Shown: piece after piece, positions 24,513 to 36,567 of the stretch
How positions within the stretch are numbered: the stretch's first letter is position 1
Layout of the letters: each line of letters opens with the position of its first letter
From: Spongilla lacustris
Taxonomy: Eukaryota > Porifera > Demospongiae > Spongillida > Spongillidae
Direction of reading: 5' to 3'
Assembly (NCBI GenBank): GCA_949361645.1
Contig: OX442418.1
Coordinates: 10,078,632-10,142,631 of the forward strand
Length of the DNA: 64,000 bases
Notes under the pieces: generated by a model
Databases searched by the model: none
What the model saw: only the letters and a program-made list of their open reading frames with translations
Told to the model about the DNA's origin: nothing
Position numbers and translations under genes: made by a program

Positions 24513-26672
24513 TTACCCATTACCCATTTGCTGGCAGCTAGGACTCCGCAAGAACATCACGCAGTTTGTTGTGGTGGGAAACCACATCATAACCCCTTTT
24601 GCAGGCAACAGCATGATGGCCAAGTGGGTCCAAGGCAATCTCAGGGCACAGTGGGCAATATGAACCATAACAAAGGTCCAGGCCAGCCACCACTTAATGG
24701 CAACCTGAAATTGGGAAGGGTCAAGATGGAGACCACGACCCTCTAAAGCAGTAACAGACACCCATGAACCTGCATGAGGGGAGGAAACAGACAGCAAGCG
24801 AGCCTTGTCAGCGATGGAGGATATATCCAGGAGAACCTTGAAGAGGTGGTCATCCAGCTTGGAGGAGAGGCTCCTTTGGGTGACTGGAGTCAACAGAAGT
24901 ACCTCTGAGTTAATAGCCTCTGATGGTGGTACAACAGAATTAAACATATGAGTTGCTGAGGCAAGGTGGTGCTGAGACTGGGAGCCAAAACCTGAGGTAC
25001 AAAGTGAGGCAATGTATGCTGCAGGGGAGTGTTGTGCGAGGGAACGCAGACCCAGACCACCTCTACTCATACTAAGCCTAGCCTGGTGCCAGGCATGATC
25101 AGAAGTGTCCACAGCAGTACATTGTGCAATGCACTTACATACATCCTCATCAAAAAATTCAAAGGCCTTTGTGGTGGTGTAGTGTGAGTCAGATAGGTAA
25201 GCTTACAGAAACCTCCACAGCTACAAACTAGTGTAAAGGCCACATGAGTGTCAACTGCTCCAAGTTCTTCCAGACTGGACAGGTGTTGCTTAACAGCAAC
25301 ATGTTTTTTTAAAGATGAAGGCTGAGCAGAAGTCAGCAGTACAAATAGGAACTCCCAAAATATCCAAATTAGGCTCACTCCACTGTTTCATCTCAGGGGG
25401 TAAGGAGCTTAAACCCTTGCTGATGAATACCTCACACTTAGAGATGTTAATGTGGAGGCCTAAGGGAGGACCCAGCTCTTGGATCAATTTCAGGACTGAA
25501 AACAAAGATGACCTTGGACCGGCAAGTGCACTGTCATCCAGATACAAGGAATGGAACAGTAGAGGAGAACCGCAATCTTTGACAATTGCTTTAATCAGAA
25601 CATTCAGCACAAGGGAAAGAAACAGAGGACCAAGAGGATCACCTTGCTGCACCCCAGACTTAGATCTCAGTCACCCTAGGGGATGCCACAAAAGAGGTTG
25701 TTGGCTGTAGCACCAGCTTGTCAAGGGTAGCAGCTCTGGGAAATGCTTTGCACACTCAGAAAGGTGTGACTGCCAGGATACCACAATAAAGGCATTCTTC
25801 ATGTCAATCTTCAACACAGCAAATTCATCATCACCCCAGTGCTCATCAATACATGCATGCAGGCCATGTGCTATCATCTCAGCTCGAAATGGGCAAGCCA
25901 CACCATACTGGAAAGGATGAAAAAAAATCAGTAGCCCTTACTTTCACCATCGCACAAAGACATTTCCCAGTAAGGTGACTCAAAGTTTCTCCAACTGCAA
26001 TTAGACGAATGTCAAAGGGGCCACCTGATTTTGACCTATTGGAGAGCTGTTAGATTTTCTCCTGCAAGGAATGTTGACAATACTAAGTATGAACTTCCAC
26101 AGCACCAGCTGCAGTAAGCTTAGGGAAGGACCATAATATTGCCATGATATTCATATCCGCTGAAATTAAATGGGAGTACATGTATCAACATTACACAGGG
26201 TTGGAGCAATAGGGCAGTCACTCTCTAGGTGTTTGGAGTGGAGCAGTCTCCATGTTTCCTCAGTGTGTGGTGCATTACCTGGGGAAGTTTAGACCTGGCA
26301 GGCTTTACCATAAAGACCATCCTGTGCAAGGGAGATTGCTGAATCCACATGTTTCTTGGAGACGGAATTACCACTAGGATGGTGGGATTTATTAATACTG
26401 CCTTGAGCCACACACAGTTCACCAAAGTGACCCTTCGACCAGAGATCGCAAAGTAGATTTATGGACACTGGCTTGTTATGACGACTACGACGCTTAGAGG
26501 AAGGCAGAACACACTTGGGCAGCATGAAAAGCTTCAACCAAGAGTCGACAAAGTTATCAGTGGCAACCGCTTTGATAGCAGCTGAAAGGATACGTGCAAA
26601 GGCTGGTCTAGCGTTGTGAGGTATTATTATTATTATTACTGTAGGTAGTAGCATATCAATAATAATTCCCAT
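24513..26672 (-). pseudogene. Reverse transcriptase, broken copy (a)
   Basis: LINE-type reverse-transcriptase protein in several frames. N-terminal part 26672-26289 (ARPAFARILSAAIKAV, LPKCVLPSSKRR); a decayed 380-bp stretch; fingers/palm 25901-25671 (HWGDDEFAVLKIDMKNAF); palm 25652-25290 with QQGDPLGP and the catalytic box YLDD at 25533-25544; connection 25378-25067; thumb and C-terminal part 25112-24513 (GGLGLRSLAQHSPAAYIASL). Stops and shifts separate these pieces, so it is inactive. The far C-terminal block present in copy (b) is cut off at 24.5 kb, next to the 1.26-kb palindrome. No endonuclease domain is seen. Confidence 0.85.
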
Positions 26673-26703
26673 TTGTGTCAGTAATATTCTCTTGTATAAA
26701 AGT

Positions 26704-28537
26704 TGTAAACAATATTATTTTGGGGTGGCATGTCCTATGGGAGCAGAAAAGGTTGCACACGGTCTGAGGGCATCTATGGAAGAGCACTGGTCAGAAGAGA
26801 ACTTTACAGTGTTGAAAGTGGATATGAAGAATGATGGTGTCCCGTCAGGCTCTCCTCTCGGAGTGTGCCAAGCACTTCCCTGAGCTCTACCCATGGGCTC
26901 ATTGGTGTTATAGCCAGCATCCATTTCTGTGGCATGAAATGGGGAATTTGACATCAGAGTGTGGTGTCCAACAAGGGGACCCACTTGGCCCCCTCTTGTT
27001 CTCTTTGGTGTTGAATATTCTGGTGGCTGAGATTGCATCTGATGCAGGCTGTGCCCATCTCTTGTACCATGCTTGGTACATGGATGATGGGGTTGTGGCT
27101 GGTGTCAGCACAGAGGTAAGAAGAGTACTTGCCATTCTAGAAGAAAAGGGTCCTTCCTTGGGCCTCCATATCAACATACCTAAGTGTGAAGTTTTTGTTG
27201 TGGTGACCTAAGCCTATTCCCATCATCAATGAAGCAGTCTCACCAGCCCAACCTTGAAATCTTAGGGATTCCCATTGGTGACCTTGACTTTTGTACCAGC
27301 TATATTTCACAGAAGCACAACTTAGCTAAACAACTCATGCTACAGCTTGAGGAAGTAGGCTCACATGACCCTCAAGTAGCATTGATGCTCCTCCGCACTT
27401 GTAGTGGCTTCTGTAAATTAGCTCATCTGGCTCGGGCACCACCATCCCTCTCTCTCAAGGCACTTGAGCTTTTTGACATAGACATTAGAAACTGCCTGTC
27501 ACAGAGTACATCAGTTGACATGACAGACCTCTCCTGGAAACAGGCCGAGCTGAGCCTTAGTAAAGGTGGCTTAGGTCTGCGGTCTCTTGCGCTTCATGCA
27601 CCAGCCGCTTACATTGCCTCTGTTTGTTCATCAGGGTATGGCCACCAATCACACACCCACCTTGCCCATGCAGTTGAGATATTTAACACTTGTGTTGCTC
27701 CTTCTGATTTAATTTCACTGGATTCCATCTTAACTTCCCCTTTGAGGCAAAGGGCTCTATCCTCAAAATTGGATGATTTTCAATTCCATGCCCTTTTCAA
27801 CGTGTCATCAGTGGCGGATAGGGCACGCCTTCTATCCATCTCTGCCCCTCATTCTTCCTCGTGGCTTTCAGTTGTCCCCTCAGAAGGTCTAGGCCTCCAC
27901 TTTGAGCCAAACCATTACCATGTTGCTCTCAAATGGTGGCTTAGACACTCCAGGTGGCTCACAGTGTTCCCTTTGCCCAGATTCCATCCTAGATCCCCTT
28001 GGCCATCATGCTACCACATGCAAACGAGGGGGAGATGTTGTACATCGTCATAACTTGTTGAGGGATGTTTTTGCTGATTCTTATCGTTTGGCACACCTAA
28101 GTGTCAAAGTTGAAGTAGGAAATAACCTAACTCCAGATCATGACCACACAAGACCGGCGGATGTTCTTGTCCACAACTGGTCACAAGGCAAGCCTGCAGC
28201 TTTTGACTTTTCAGTTACCTCACCGCTTAATTCACTTAATTTGTCGGAAGCGGGAGTATCTTCAGGAGTAGCTGCTGAGGCCTCTGAGATAAGGAAGCAT
28301 AACCGCAATGATGGCAAGTGTGATGATTTAGGATGGGCTTGTATCCCTTTGGTTGTTGAGACCTATGGTGCGTGGGGTCAAGAGGCTGTGAAGAGTTTTG
28401 CTCAGTTGGCATCGCGGCTAGCAATCACCTGCTCCAAGCCAAAGTCTGTCGTCATTCATGACCTGTATGGCAGACTTAACACCTGCCTTGTAAAATCAGT
28501 GGCATCGGCCATCCTTAGTAGGATCGAGCCCCTTTGA
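26704..28537 (+). pseudogene. Reverse transcriptase, broken copy (b), inverted to (a)
   Basis: Same family as copy (a), opposite strand, meeting it head to head near 26.68 kb. Order: YYFGVACPMGAEKVAHGLRA; a frameshift near 26830; VQQGDPLGPLLFSLVLN; catalytic box YMDD at 27077-27088; a stop at 27208; NLEILGIPIGD onward through GGLGLRSLALHAPAAYIAS; a frameshift near 27945; then a Cys/His segment (CSLCPD, DPLGHHATTC) and the C-terminal block (LGWACIPLVVETYGAWG) to TGA at 28537. The Cys/His segment is a likely zinc-binding tail. It is 5'-truncated, as expected of retroposition, and is followed by an (AAT)n tail. Confidence 0.88.
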
Positions 28538-28587
28538 ACTGTTTTTGTGTTACGTGCTTGCTATATGATGTATCTGCTATATGAACC

Positions 28588-28588
28588 A

Positions 28589-28619
<31 letters not shown>
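28588..28619 (+). repeat. (AAT)n tail of retroelement copy (b)
   Basis: About ten AAT units 50 bp beyond the stop of copy (b). Tails of this kind are typical 3' ends of some LINE clades. Related ATT/AAT runs sit at 26621-26637 and 29877-29890 near the other copies. Confidence 0.75.
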
Positions 28620-28814
28620 TCAAGGTACAAGAGAATGCATACACACAGATAAACGGGAACTATCAAACTATACTCACACACACCATACTTTAAACAACTG
28701 ACAAAAGAAGAAAAAGCCCTCGCCCACTGAATGCTTAACCTAGCATGGGATAGCAAGGCTCTAATGAAGTGAACGACAGGTAGGTTCAGTCTTATATAGC
28801 TGCTGGCAATGGCC

Positions 28815-29870
28815 TTTGACTTGCTACACTGCTGCAACTTCAAAGCCAGATGGCCAGCCAGCCAACTGAGCTTCTACACAGCAACAATCATAGGTCTCTA
28901 CTGCCAAGGGCATGCAGACCCAACCCAACTCTGTGCACTTGGCATCATTGGCATTGTGCTTGCGCACTTCAGCCTTTCCAGCTGCTGACCCACTTCTGGC
29001 TCCCACTTCATTCAATGTAGTGGAGGTAAGCGAAAAGACCACTGTTAAGTCAAAAGCAGTTGGGCACTTGGATGTTCGTTGGCTTACTCAGAGAACTGTC
29101 AGTCCCAAGATCCATAACCTACCTCGAGCTGACCACCAAGCCTAGCACTATGACAAACTGGGCAAAAACTGTTGAGGTACAAAACAATATCACCATCTCC
29201 TTTGCACATCACGGCATGATGCTCAAGCGGATCCAGCTAGCTGGTGATCTGGGCAGTAACGACAACGTAGGTAGCTGTGATGATGTGTCCATCCCAAGCC
29301 ACCATTTTAAGGCAACCTGGAACTATCTGGCTACGATCCATGACTGATAGTAGACTAGTACAGGTGGAGATGAGACACAGCTGGTCAAATTGAAGGGCAT
29401 CAATTCTGGCCGATATGTCATTTTGACTTAGACAAGACTCCAGCAGAGATGGAACTTGTAGATGCCATGGAACTAAGCTATTGATTAAGGTGACAGCTTG
29501 TAAGATGAACTCATCCAGTGAAGCTGAACAACCTGCTCTGCTTACTGAAGCAGCCAAGCAATGTACAGCCAATCTACAGAGGCTGGACCACCCCTACTAA
29601 GGCTCAGCTGAACTTGATACCAATCAATCACAAAAGTGATGACTAACCTCCTCATAAAACAATGCTAGGCCTTCAGACACAAGGGTAGGTGGAGTGGAGC
29701 GAGCTAAATGGACCAGCTTACAAAAGGTGGCACAATGTCGTAAGAGAAGAAGTGCAATTTGAAGATCTAATGAACACACCTGGCAGCAATTTTACTGCCT
29801 TGGCTTGCTTTTGAGCTAAAGATTTGGTACTAAATATTGCATCCCCAATAGGAGCACCCAAGATCTCAAA
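28815..29870 (-). pseudogene. Reverse transcriptase, broken copy (c)
   Basis: Third copy, on the minus strand, missing the catalytic palm. Pieces: EILGAPIGDAIF near 29860-29825; TPPTLVSEGLALFYEEV near 29690-29640; a segment at 29572-29237 matching the DKARLLS/WLSV region of the others; and AEVRKHNANDAKCTELGWVC with MPLAVETY at 28980-28900. Several stops and shifts. More decayed than copies (a) and (b). Confidence 0.75.
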
Positions 29871-29993
29871 GTTTTGTTATTATTATTACTATATTTTCTA
29901 ATCACCTCGTTATACAAGCATGCAGCACGCTTCTACGTTTACATATATATGAATGGCACTGCAACCAATAAATGAATGCATCATACCACTCAC

Positions 29994-30254
29994 ATATGCA
30001 GTGCTTTGGTTACTGTCACGTGTCACTCGAAGATCCAAGTCAACTCCGACATGGTTGGCCCACTGTACGTCGAAAGTAATACTGCAGTTCTCGCAGTAAA
30101 CGTTGAAAGCGTAGGGAGGCGGTGTATAATAATTCTTACCGCAGGATGATGATGAACCCCTTAGAAGAGTGATGATATCCTGCTCCTCACATTGAAGGCC
30201 AATGACTGGCGTGCCTGCATATAACATGGGGTTTGGATGCTCGTAAATCATATG
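29994..30254 (-). CDS. Possible internal exon, secreted-type domain, unrecognised
   Basis: The minus-strand frame of 87 codons is bounded by an acceptor (GTTGGCCAG at 30255) and a perfect donor (TAT followed by GTGAGT at 29993), phase 0 on both sides. The peptide has six cysteines (CEEQ, SSCGK, VYCENC), alternating beta-like hydrophobics (ITFDVQWANHVGVDLDLRV) and an N-glycosylation site, in keeping with an extracellular domain. It lies between the Ig exon at 35.4 kb and the Ig-TIR exon at 17.1 kb on the same strand, but the phases (0 against 1) do not match theirs, so it is not assigned to that gene. Confidence 0.35.
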
Positions 30255-32035
30255 CTGGCCAACGCTGCACCAAAATTAACATAGATGCATGCTGTGCAAG
30301 AAACATTAGTAAAGTATACATGTATCCGGGTTTTTTTTATCAGTAGTATCACCTACTTTCATGGATGTAGTAAACTAGCTAACAAGAGACTGGCGCTGAT
30401 GTACATTCACATTTAATATCAGTAGGATGGTAACAAATCGAATTATAAATTCCATTTAACAAAGAATTTGCTAAATATGACTGTTCAATAAAAATTCACT
30501 TAATTGACTGCTATACATTAGATCACAGTGAGTACTAAAAATAATAGCTGTACGTATACCAGATATAGGCAGAAAAGGGTGAAACCTGCAAGGCGCAGTT
30601 ATTACTACGGAAAAGCTAATTCTCCATATAGAAATGGATTTCAGTTGGGATTTGTCGTAGACATGGTTGTCCAGAGCCCCAGAAGGCAACGCATTTTGCG
30701 TTGAAACCCTCCAAAAACTATGTGGCGGCCAAGAGGCCTTTCAAATAGTATCCATTCATATGCATATCGTTTTTACGTGTACTTAGTTACAACAGTATTT
30801 TAATACTTGCAAAACTAGTGAATGTACTATCCCTGGTTTTTCACAAGCAATATATGTCAGTTGTATTAACTGTATTTGCACTTTTAATAATAATATGTAA
30901 CTAGAGGGCCAGCGATAAAGCTCAGCTTTTATGTCAGTTCGATGCGCCGCCGACGGTACATGTAACCGCGCTGTATAGCTAACCGCGAAACAGTAAGGAG
31001 TACGCAACATACACTCATGAATATTTAATGAATCGTCGGGGGGGGGGGGGAGGCACAGCGCCCTGGTCCCCCCCCCCCCCCCCCCCACCCCACCCCCTTT
31101 GAATCCACCCCCCGGACTCTCGTGTCCCCCGGACAATTATCTTTAGCCTAGGAATAAATATCCTATACCCTGGGCACCAGTGTCCAGGATAGAACGTCCT
31201 ATATACCCACTCCTACGCACTTGTAAAGTGTGTGTTTTGTATAACTTTTGTTTTGTTTGGGGGTTTTTTGTATAGTACGTAGGCATAACTATTAATAATG
31301 TAGCTGTACTGAAAATGAAATACATGTATATGCTTTACATATGTGAGCGACTGAACTGGAGTGTAATGAGATTATCTTATGTTCTTGGTGTGCTTTAAAA
31401 AAAAACTACCTACATAGCCGCGATTGGTGCGATACACTCCCGTTTGTGACGAAAATATTAGCCGCACAGGACCTATACATGTACTGGTGTATCACAGATG
31501 ATGGTTAAAAGGTCTCTTACCTTCAAAAACACAGTTTGCGTTTTTGTCGAACAAGCATGCAAGTTAACACGCAATCACGGAGTCGTCGCGCAAGTCTATG
31601 GATCACGTGAATAGACTAATAAAAACGTTCGCGGTTGAATTAGAGTACTGGATAAAATTTACCACCGATTTGTTAAATCCTAAATTGCCACCCCACACAC
31701 ACAAAAAGTGTGCTACCTATATGCGCGTGCTTAACGACCGGTATACATGTATAGTGCGCGCGCACGTGCATGTATCTAGATAGCATATGGGCTCAGTATT
31801 TCATGACAGGGGCAGGGGTCCCCCGTCATGAAGGTGTAAAAGCTGCATAGTACTGCTTATAGCGTAACATCTGATCTTCAAGCGTGGCTACTATATACTG
31901 GTAATAATACGACACATGATCATTATACGTACAGTACCAAAAGTAGCCACGCTTGAAAATGTTAATTACACTGTAAGTAGCAATACATGGTTCGTGTACC
32001 TCCGTAAATGGTTTAGCAAATCTTTCTGTAAGTGG
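30255..32035. other. No gene recognised; G-run and C-run at 31038-31086
   Basis: A 13-G run (31038-31050) is followed after 17 bases by a 19-C run (31068-31086), an inverted pair able to form a GC hairpin. Around 31730-31770 are GCGCGCGC-type stretches. At 31803-31830 GGGGCAGGGGTCCCCCGTCATG is part of a short hairpin with CATGAC. I see no supported exons. Confidence 0.5.
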
Positions 32036-32801
32036 CTTACAGCCAGGGTTGCCGAAGGCCAGTCCGGCCTGCCAGGTCGGCCTACCAGGCCGAACATTTA
32101 GCTTGGCCTGACAGGCCGGACCTGACAGGCCGGCAGGCCGGGATCCACCCACTTATTATAATAAATTATTAACTCATTTTGCGATGTCTATATAGCTAGC
32201 TATATAATTATAGTAATAAATTATATAGTTATTACAATCAGCTGGTAATGGTTACAATTTACAAATTACAGCTACATGCAGAAACTGAGTCTGAGATATA
32301 TAACATGCAGTGATGCAAACAGCGCGCTTGCTATCTAAATACTTGTAATTAACCATGCATTGTGCTTCAGCATGACACACGCCTCCAAACATTGAGGGAG
32401 AAGGTTCCATCTCTGGCGCTGTTGAATCAGCTTAGCTCGCGAAAACACCCGCTCGGATGGAGCTGAAGAAGCAGGAATAGCTAAATACTTCCTGGCAAGC
32501 TTTGCAATTGTGGGGAATTGCCCATCGTGCATTTTCCACCACGCTAGAGGGTCAATAGGGGAATTTGCATATATGATTCGGGCCTCAGGAACAAGCAGCC
32601 ATGCATCATACTCCCCCTGAAACTGCGGCTCTCTTTAATAAATTGTTTAATAATATCATAATGTTTTGTGGTTAGCCATGAATTTTTAATAAATTGCGTC
32701 AATTTATCCGACCTGGCAGGTCGGCCTGGCAGGCCGGGCCTTTCAGGCCGGCCAGTCACAGGCCGGACCCCGGCCTAACTTTCGGCAACCCTGCTTACAG
32801 C
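32036..32801. mobile_element. Non-autonomous hAT element with 8-bp target duplication
   Basis: The element proper is 32044-32793 (750 bp). Its ends are CAGGGTTGCCGAA and the inverse TTCGGCAACCCTG, and it is flanked on both sides by the exact 8-bp duplication CTTACAGC (32036-32043 and 32794-32801). An 8-bp duplication is the hallmark of hAT transposases. Both subterminal regions are filled with GGCCTG-CAGGCCGG motifs in alternating orientation, probably transposase binding sites. A transposase tail remains inside (32335-32623). The intact ends and duplication point to fairly recent insertion. Confidence 0.93.
32335..32623 (-). pseudogene. hAT transposase C-terminal (dimerisation) fragment
   Basis: The minus-strand frame reads from about 32623 (FQGEYDAWLLVPEARIIYAN) through PLAWWKMHDGQFPTIAKLAR and KYLAIPASSAPSERVFSRA to a stop at 32335. 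The W-W, LA-YL-IPASSAPSERVFS and MLKHN blocks are those of the hAT family C-terminal dimerisation domain. The DDE catalytic core and zinc finger are absent, so the element depends on a relative elsewhere. Confidence 0.85.
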
Positions 32802-34817
32802 TGCTTCCGACGCTTTCCTACATGAACCTAATTAAGGAGCACTTAGCGTTCGGTCTGCTTACGTCGAGGCGCTAGGTAAGCTGTACTGTCAACTTTGTGT
32901 GTATGACACTTGTTGGTCAGTGTAGTATGCAGCTCGAACTTTAGCTAAGTATGCTACATAGCACACGTGTATTTATCTTAACTATGTTTGTGCGTGTGTG
33001 CGCAAGTATTCGTGCTGTAAACTCAGAAGCATCAGCCTGACTACGCACAAGCACATAGGGAAGCGCGCGTGACTGCTGGAAAAGTTACATATTATTATGT
33101 AAAAGCTGGGCTGGACTGTTGACTTAGATAAGCATACTCTGACCACGTTATCGAATTATGGGACGCCTAAATAAACAATGAACGCTGTAAAAGTCTACAG
33201 TTCCGAGGTGTTACTTTCTACGGTTCCGAGCCGGCACTGTATTGAAACGGCCGTGGTTTAGAAGTCAGTTAGTAAATTAACGTATACGTCAGTACTCTTT
33301 TCCCTGCACATGTACATCATGATCGCATCGAACCATACATAGATCAGGTACCATTTACCTTCTAGTGAAGAGAGGGGCACTTAATTTTTTATCACTTTAT
33401 TTCTTTATAATATTTTTACCTCATCTTGTTTTTCTTATTATAATAGCACGCTTCCATACACTGTCGACGATGCTTCCAATAATCGTGCGTTTGAAACATT
33501 TAGTTTGTTGCATGCCTTTACATGCATCCGTTTTTTTTTCTTTTAACGTTGCGCTGTTCACATTTAAAGATGAGCCAAATCTAAGACTTATAAATATGGC
33601 ACACAAATCAAGAGAGATACCGTATATACCTCAGTACAAAATCAATACTGCATGTCTGAGGTATTACTGCATGCATGCGTCTCTGAACTTGATGACCTGC
33701 GAATTGAGTACTCAAAAAGTTAGAAAGTGAATAGCCTAAAAGAGAAGGAAAAGCGTCCAAAGAATTCTCTTAATATGCACAATGGTATAGCGATTCAGTA
33801 ACAGCAGCGAGCACGTGCAGCCGTATCATGTAACTTTGACTACCTTCTACTGAGGCTGCACCGCCGTCAATATCAATTATCAAGTACTAGTTCGGTATGA
33901 AGAATAAAGACTATACCGCAATCGTTGTTCGTGCCGTCATTCTTCTGACAAAGGCCAAAGCGTATCGTGTTGCAACCTGATACGCTTATACATGTAAGGG
34001 CAAGCCGCTTTTAGATCACAAGCCAAACACCACTCCCATGTACTTTCTGAGCCCTCAGAATCTTCAAGAGACGCACAGTATAATGGGCATGGATTCGTGA
34101 CATTCGTTAACATGCATATATTCTTGCATTGCAGCATGCATTTACTGAGCGTGATAGATACATAATTATGAACCTTAAAACATTGCAATTCTATATATGC
34201 ATGGGACAGCCGATCGATGTCGGAGGCATGCAAGGTTCCCGGACATTCATTATACTCTGCCTCGCCGGACATGCATGTGGGTGCCGACAGGAAAGAATGT
34301 CTCCTCTAGGAATTATTTTCCCTCCCATGCCAGACATTTTTTCGTGGAATAGTTGTCCCCAGAGTCGTTGTAACCGCGCGTGCTGTATTCCACGAGATAA
34401 CGGGGGATATCCAATTGGATCATATTAGAAACCGTACTTTAGACAGATGTATACACGGTGCTCTTTATTAGAATAAATAGTTTGGCTTTACTTGATTCAC
34501 AGATCTGCATACTATTTGTGCTGCCTCCCGCGCAACCTCTCGCGCGTGGCTAAATCTCTGAGCATGTATCCCATGCACCCGCCGTGACCCGCGGTCCCTC
34601 CTGGACCGCGCCGGGTCTTGATCCGGGCCGGTTGTGGTCTGGCCTCGTCCCCACGCCCTATTTTATTTTATACTATACGGGACACATTCTACCATTTATT
34701 GATTAGCATCCTTTCCATGATAAGTACGCATACATGTAAATGGAGGTACAATGAGATAACTCCATTAATTGTGTTCTTGAAGATGGGCGCAATGTGTTAC
34801 GTACATGTAGGAGGAGG
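32802..34817. other. No gene recognised; GC-rich hairpin near 34560-34650
   Basis: Open frames at 33365-33730 and 34129-34428 (plus) and 33937-34272 (minus) show no recognisable motif and no splice support. At 34583-34622 GACCCGCGGTCC and GGACCGCGCCGGGTC can form a GC-rich hairpin. GGGTCTTGATCC there resembles a tRNA B box, but no tRNA cloverleaf could be drawn. Confidence 0.45.
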
Positions 34818-35935
34818 AATATGGTACATAAGCTAATTATAGGAAGTAGTACAACTCATCAAATTCCTTCCATCACTACACTGATCAACCTTTACATGTA
34901 CAGTGCCCAGCTGTTTATATAGGAGAAGTCATTGGCAATTAGTGGCAACTTGTGTAAAAGCTTAATTATGAATAAATTTGAGGTGAAATCTAATCAAAAA
35001 TTGTTACCGTCCGGTACAGGTCCGAATGCTCCAGCTCTAAAGAATATGCCTTATTTTCCGTAATATACAATCGAGCTGACATTTTTCCGCATAAACGGTT
35101 GGGCAGTAATCGACAGTTTGTGGAATTGACATGCAATTGGGGGCCGGGTGCAAATATATTCAATACATGTACATTGCACAATGTACACGCACAAGGTACC
35201 ATGCCCATAATTATATCATTATGATACACATTTAGCACCCAATGGGGTAAGGCTACAATACCACTCGCATACAATATTGTACTGGGTGCCGGCTGAGCAC
35301 ATGCATTACCAGCACCCGAACAATGAATGCATAATTATTATAATTAATCACAGCTTACCCAGGATGTCCACAACAACGTTCCTGCTTGGCGCAGCGTCCG
35401 TCTCGTTGCTTCCATTATAACGACACTCGTACAGACCAGAAAACGACGGCGTGATGTAAAAGTACGTTACGGCGGAGGAGCCTAAGGAAACGTTATCCCT
35501 GTAGAGGACCAGTGACTGATTGGTGCACACAATCTCCAGAGTCATGCCGACCATAGGGGTGCAGTTATATCCAAAGGCGAGCCCAAAAGAACTGGCCGCG
35601 TCGGGATAGCACTCCAGCGGGAGCATGGGGTCCTGTTCTGAATCAACTGCACAGTGGTACTTGCTGCTACGCGGCCTAAGGGTACACTGATTATCCTGAC
35701 CACCACACGTAGTGACGGCAGCAACTGCTAGAAGGAACCAGACGCGCAGGCCCTCCATTGGTTAGTTTTATGAACTTACCTCTTTTCTAACATGCTAATT
35801 TATAAAGTACACACTATATGTATATAGGCGCGCGGAAACGTGTGTTGTGGTTGGATGTATTTAAAAAAAAAAAAAAAAATTAAAAAAAACACGTTCCAGG
35901 AATCAATATGTATAATTATAAAGGAATGTTTTGCC
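34818..35935 (-). repeat. Diverged segmental duplication, copy B
   Basis: Counterpart of 2856-4745. It begins directly after three GGA units at 34809-34817, the position occupied by the 2-kb GGA tract in copy A. It lacks the tandem duplication and poly-G tracts of copy A and has an A-rich insertion (35862-35889) upstream of the exon. Confidence 0.75.
35359..35758 (-). CDS. Signal peptide plus Ig-like domain exon (copy B)
   Basis: Paralogue of the exon at 4165-4561: 133 codons plus one base, ATG at 35758, signal peptide, Ig-like domain with conserved Cys and N-glycosylation sites, and a phase-1 donor (CTGG then GTAAGC). It differs from copy A by one extra codon in the DAASS/DASS region and about a dozen substitutions, with no stop or frameshift, so both remain open. 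On the same strand, 18.2 kb downstream, lies the phase-1 Ig-TM-TIR exon (15953-17121), which would join in frame. If they are one gene, its introns have been filled with retroelement and palindrome insertions. The link is inference. Confidence 0.75.
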
Positions 35936-36022
35936 GTAACCACACACTTTTCTATCCATGTATTGAATATATTGTAATATTAATGTGCGTGATTCGTTCA
36001 CGGCCTATATTTCTTTAATAAT

Positions 36023-36178
<156 letters not shown>

Positions 36179-36265
36179 AAGGCCAAGCAATGCACGTGCC
36201 CCGACTTCTTCAAATAATTACCAGTATGCTTTTCTTTTTTCTTTTTTTTGGTGTAAAATTTACAA

Positions 36266-36380
36266 GCTGTGAGCTCATTCTAATTGGAGCACCACTCACA
36301 AGGAGTGTGAGCAGCAGTTTAGATGCATGCGTGGGCCAGCGTGGCCCACACTAGGCAACACTGCAAGGGTCCCAAAAGGG
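36266..36380 (+). repeat. Dispersed repeat, copy 1
   Basis: Starts with AGCTCATTCTAATTGGAGCAC, then AAGGAGTGTG, a GATGCATG block, CAACACTGCAA and GGGTCCCAAAAGGG. It shares this order with 36568-36665 and with diverged pieces near 5885-5975 and 6073. Function unknown. Confidence 0.65.
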
Positions 36381-36567
36381 TTTAGATTATGGAATGCAAA
36401 GTGATACCTCTGATGTCATTGGCTTGAAACGTGAGCTTGAATGCCAAGCTGCACTTTTATGTGGACATCAAGCGTATAACACCACACAGCAATATAGCCA
36501 TGGTTGTGAATTCTTAGAACTAACAGGTCCCAAATTAAATCCCACTACAATTACACATATAAGGACA

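Noticed and set aside
30783..31136. Gly-rich 117-codon open frame on the minus strand
   Set aside because: Its Gly-rich part is the C/G homopolymer pair, and the rest has no recognisable features.
33365..33730. 121-codon open frame with hydrophobic N-terminus
   Set aside because: Phe/Ile/Leu-rich start follows from T-rich sequence; no motif, splice site or conserved context supports it.
34560..34650. tRNA gene or tRNA-derived SINE
   Set aside because: A B-box-like GGGTCTTGATCC is present, but no acceptor, D and anticodon stems can be drawn. The GC-rich hairpin explains the composition.
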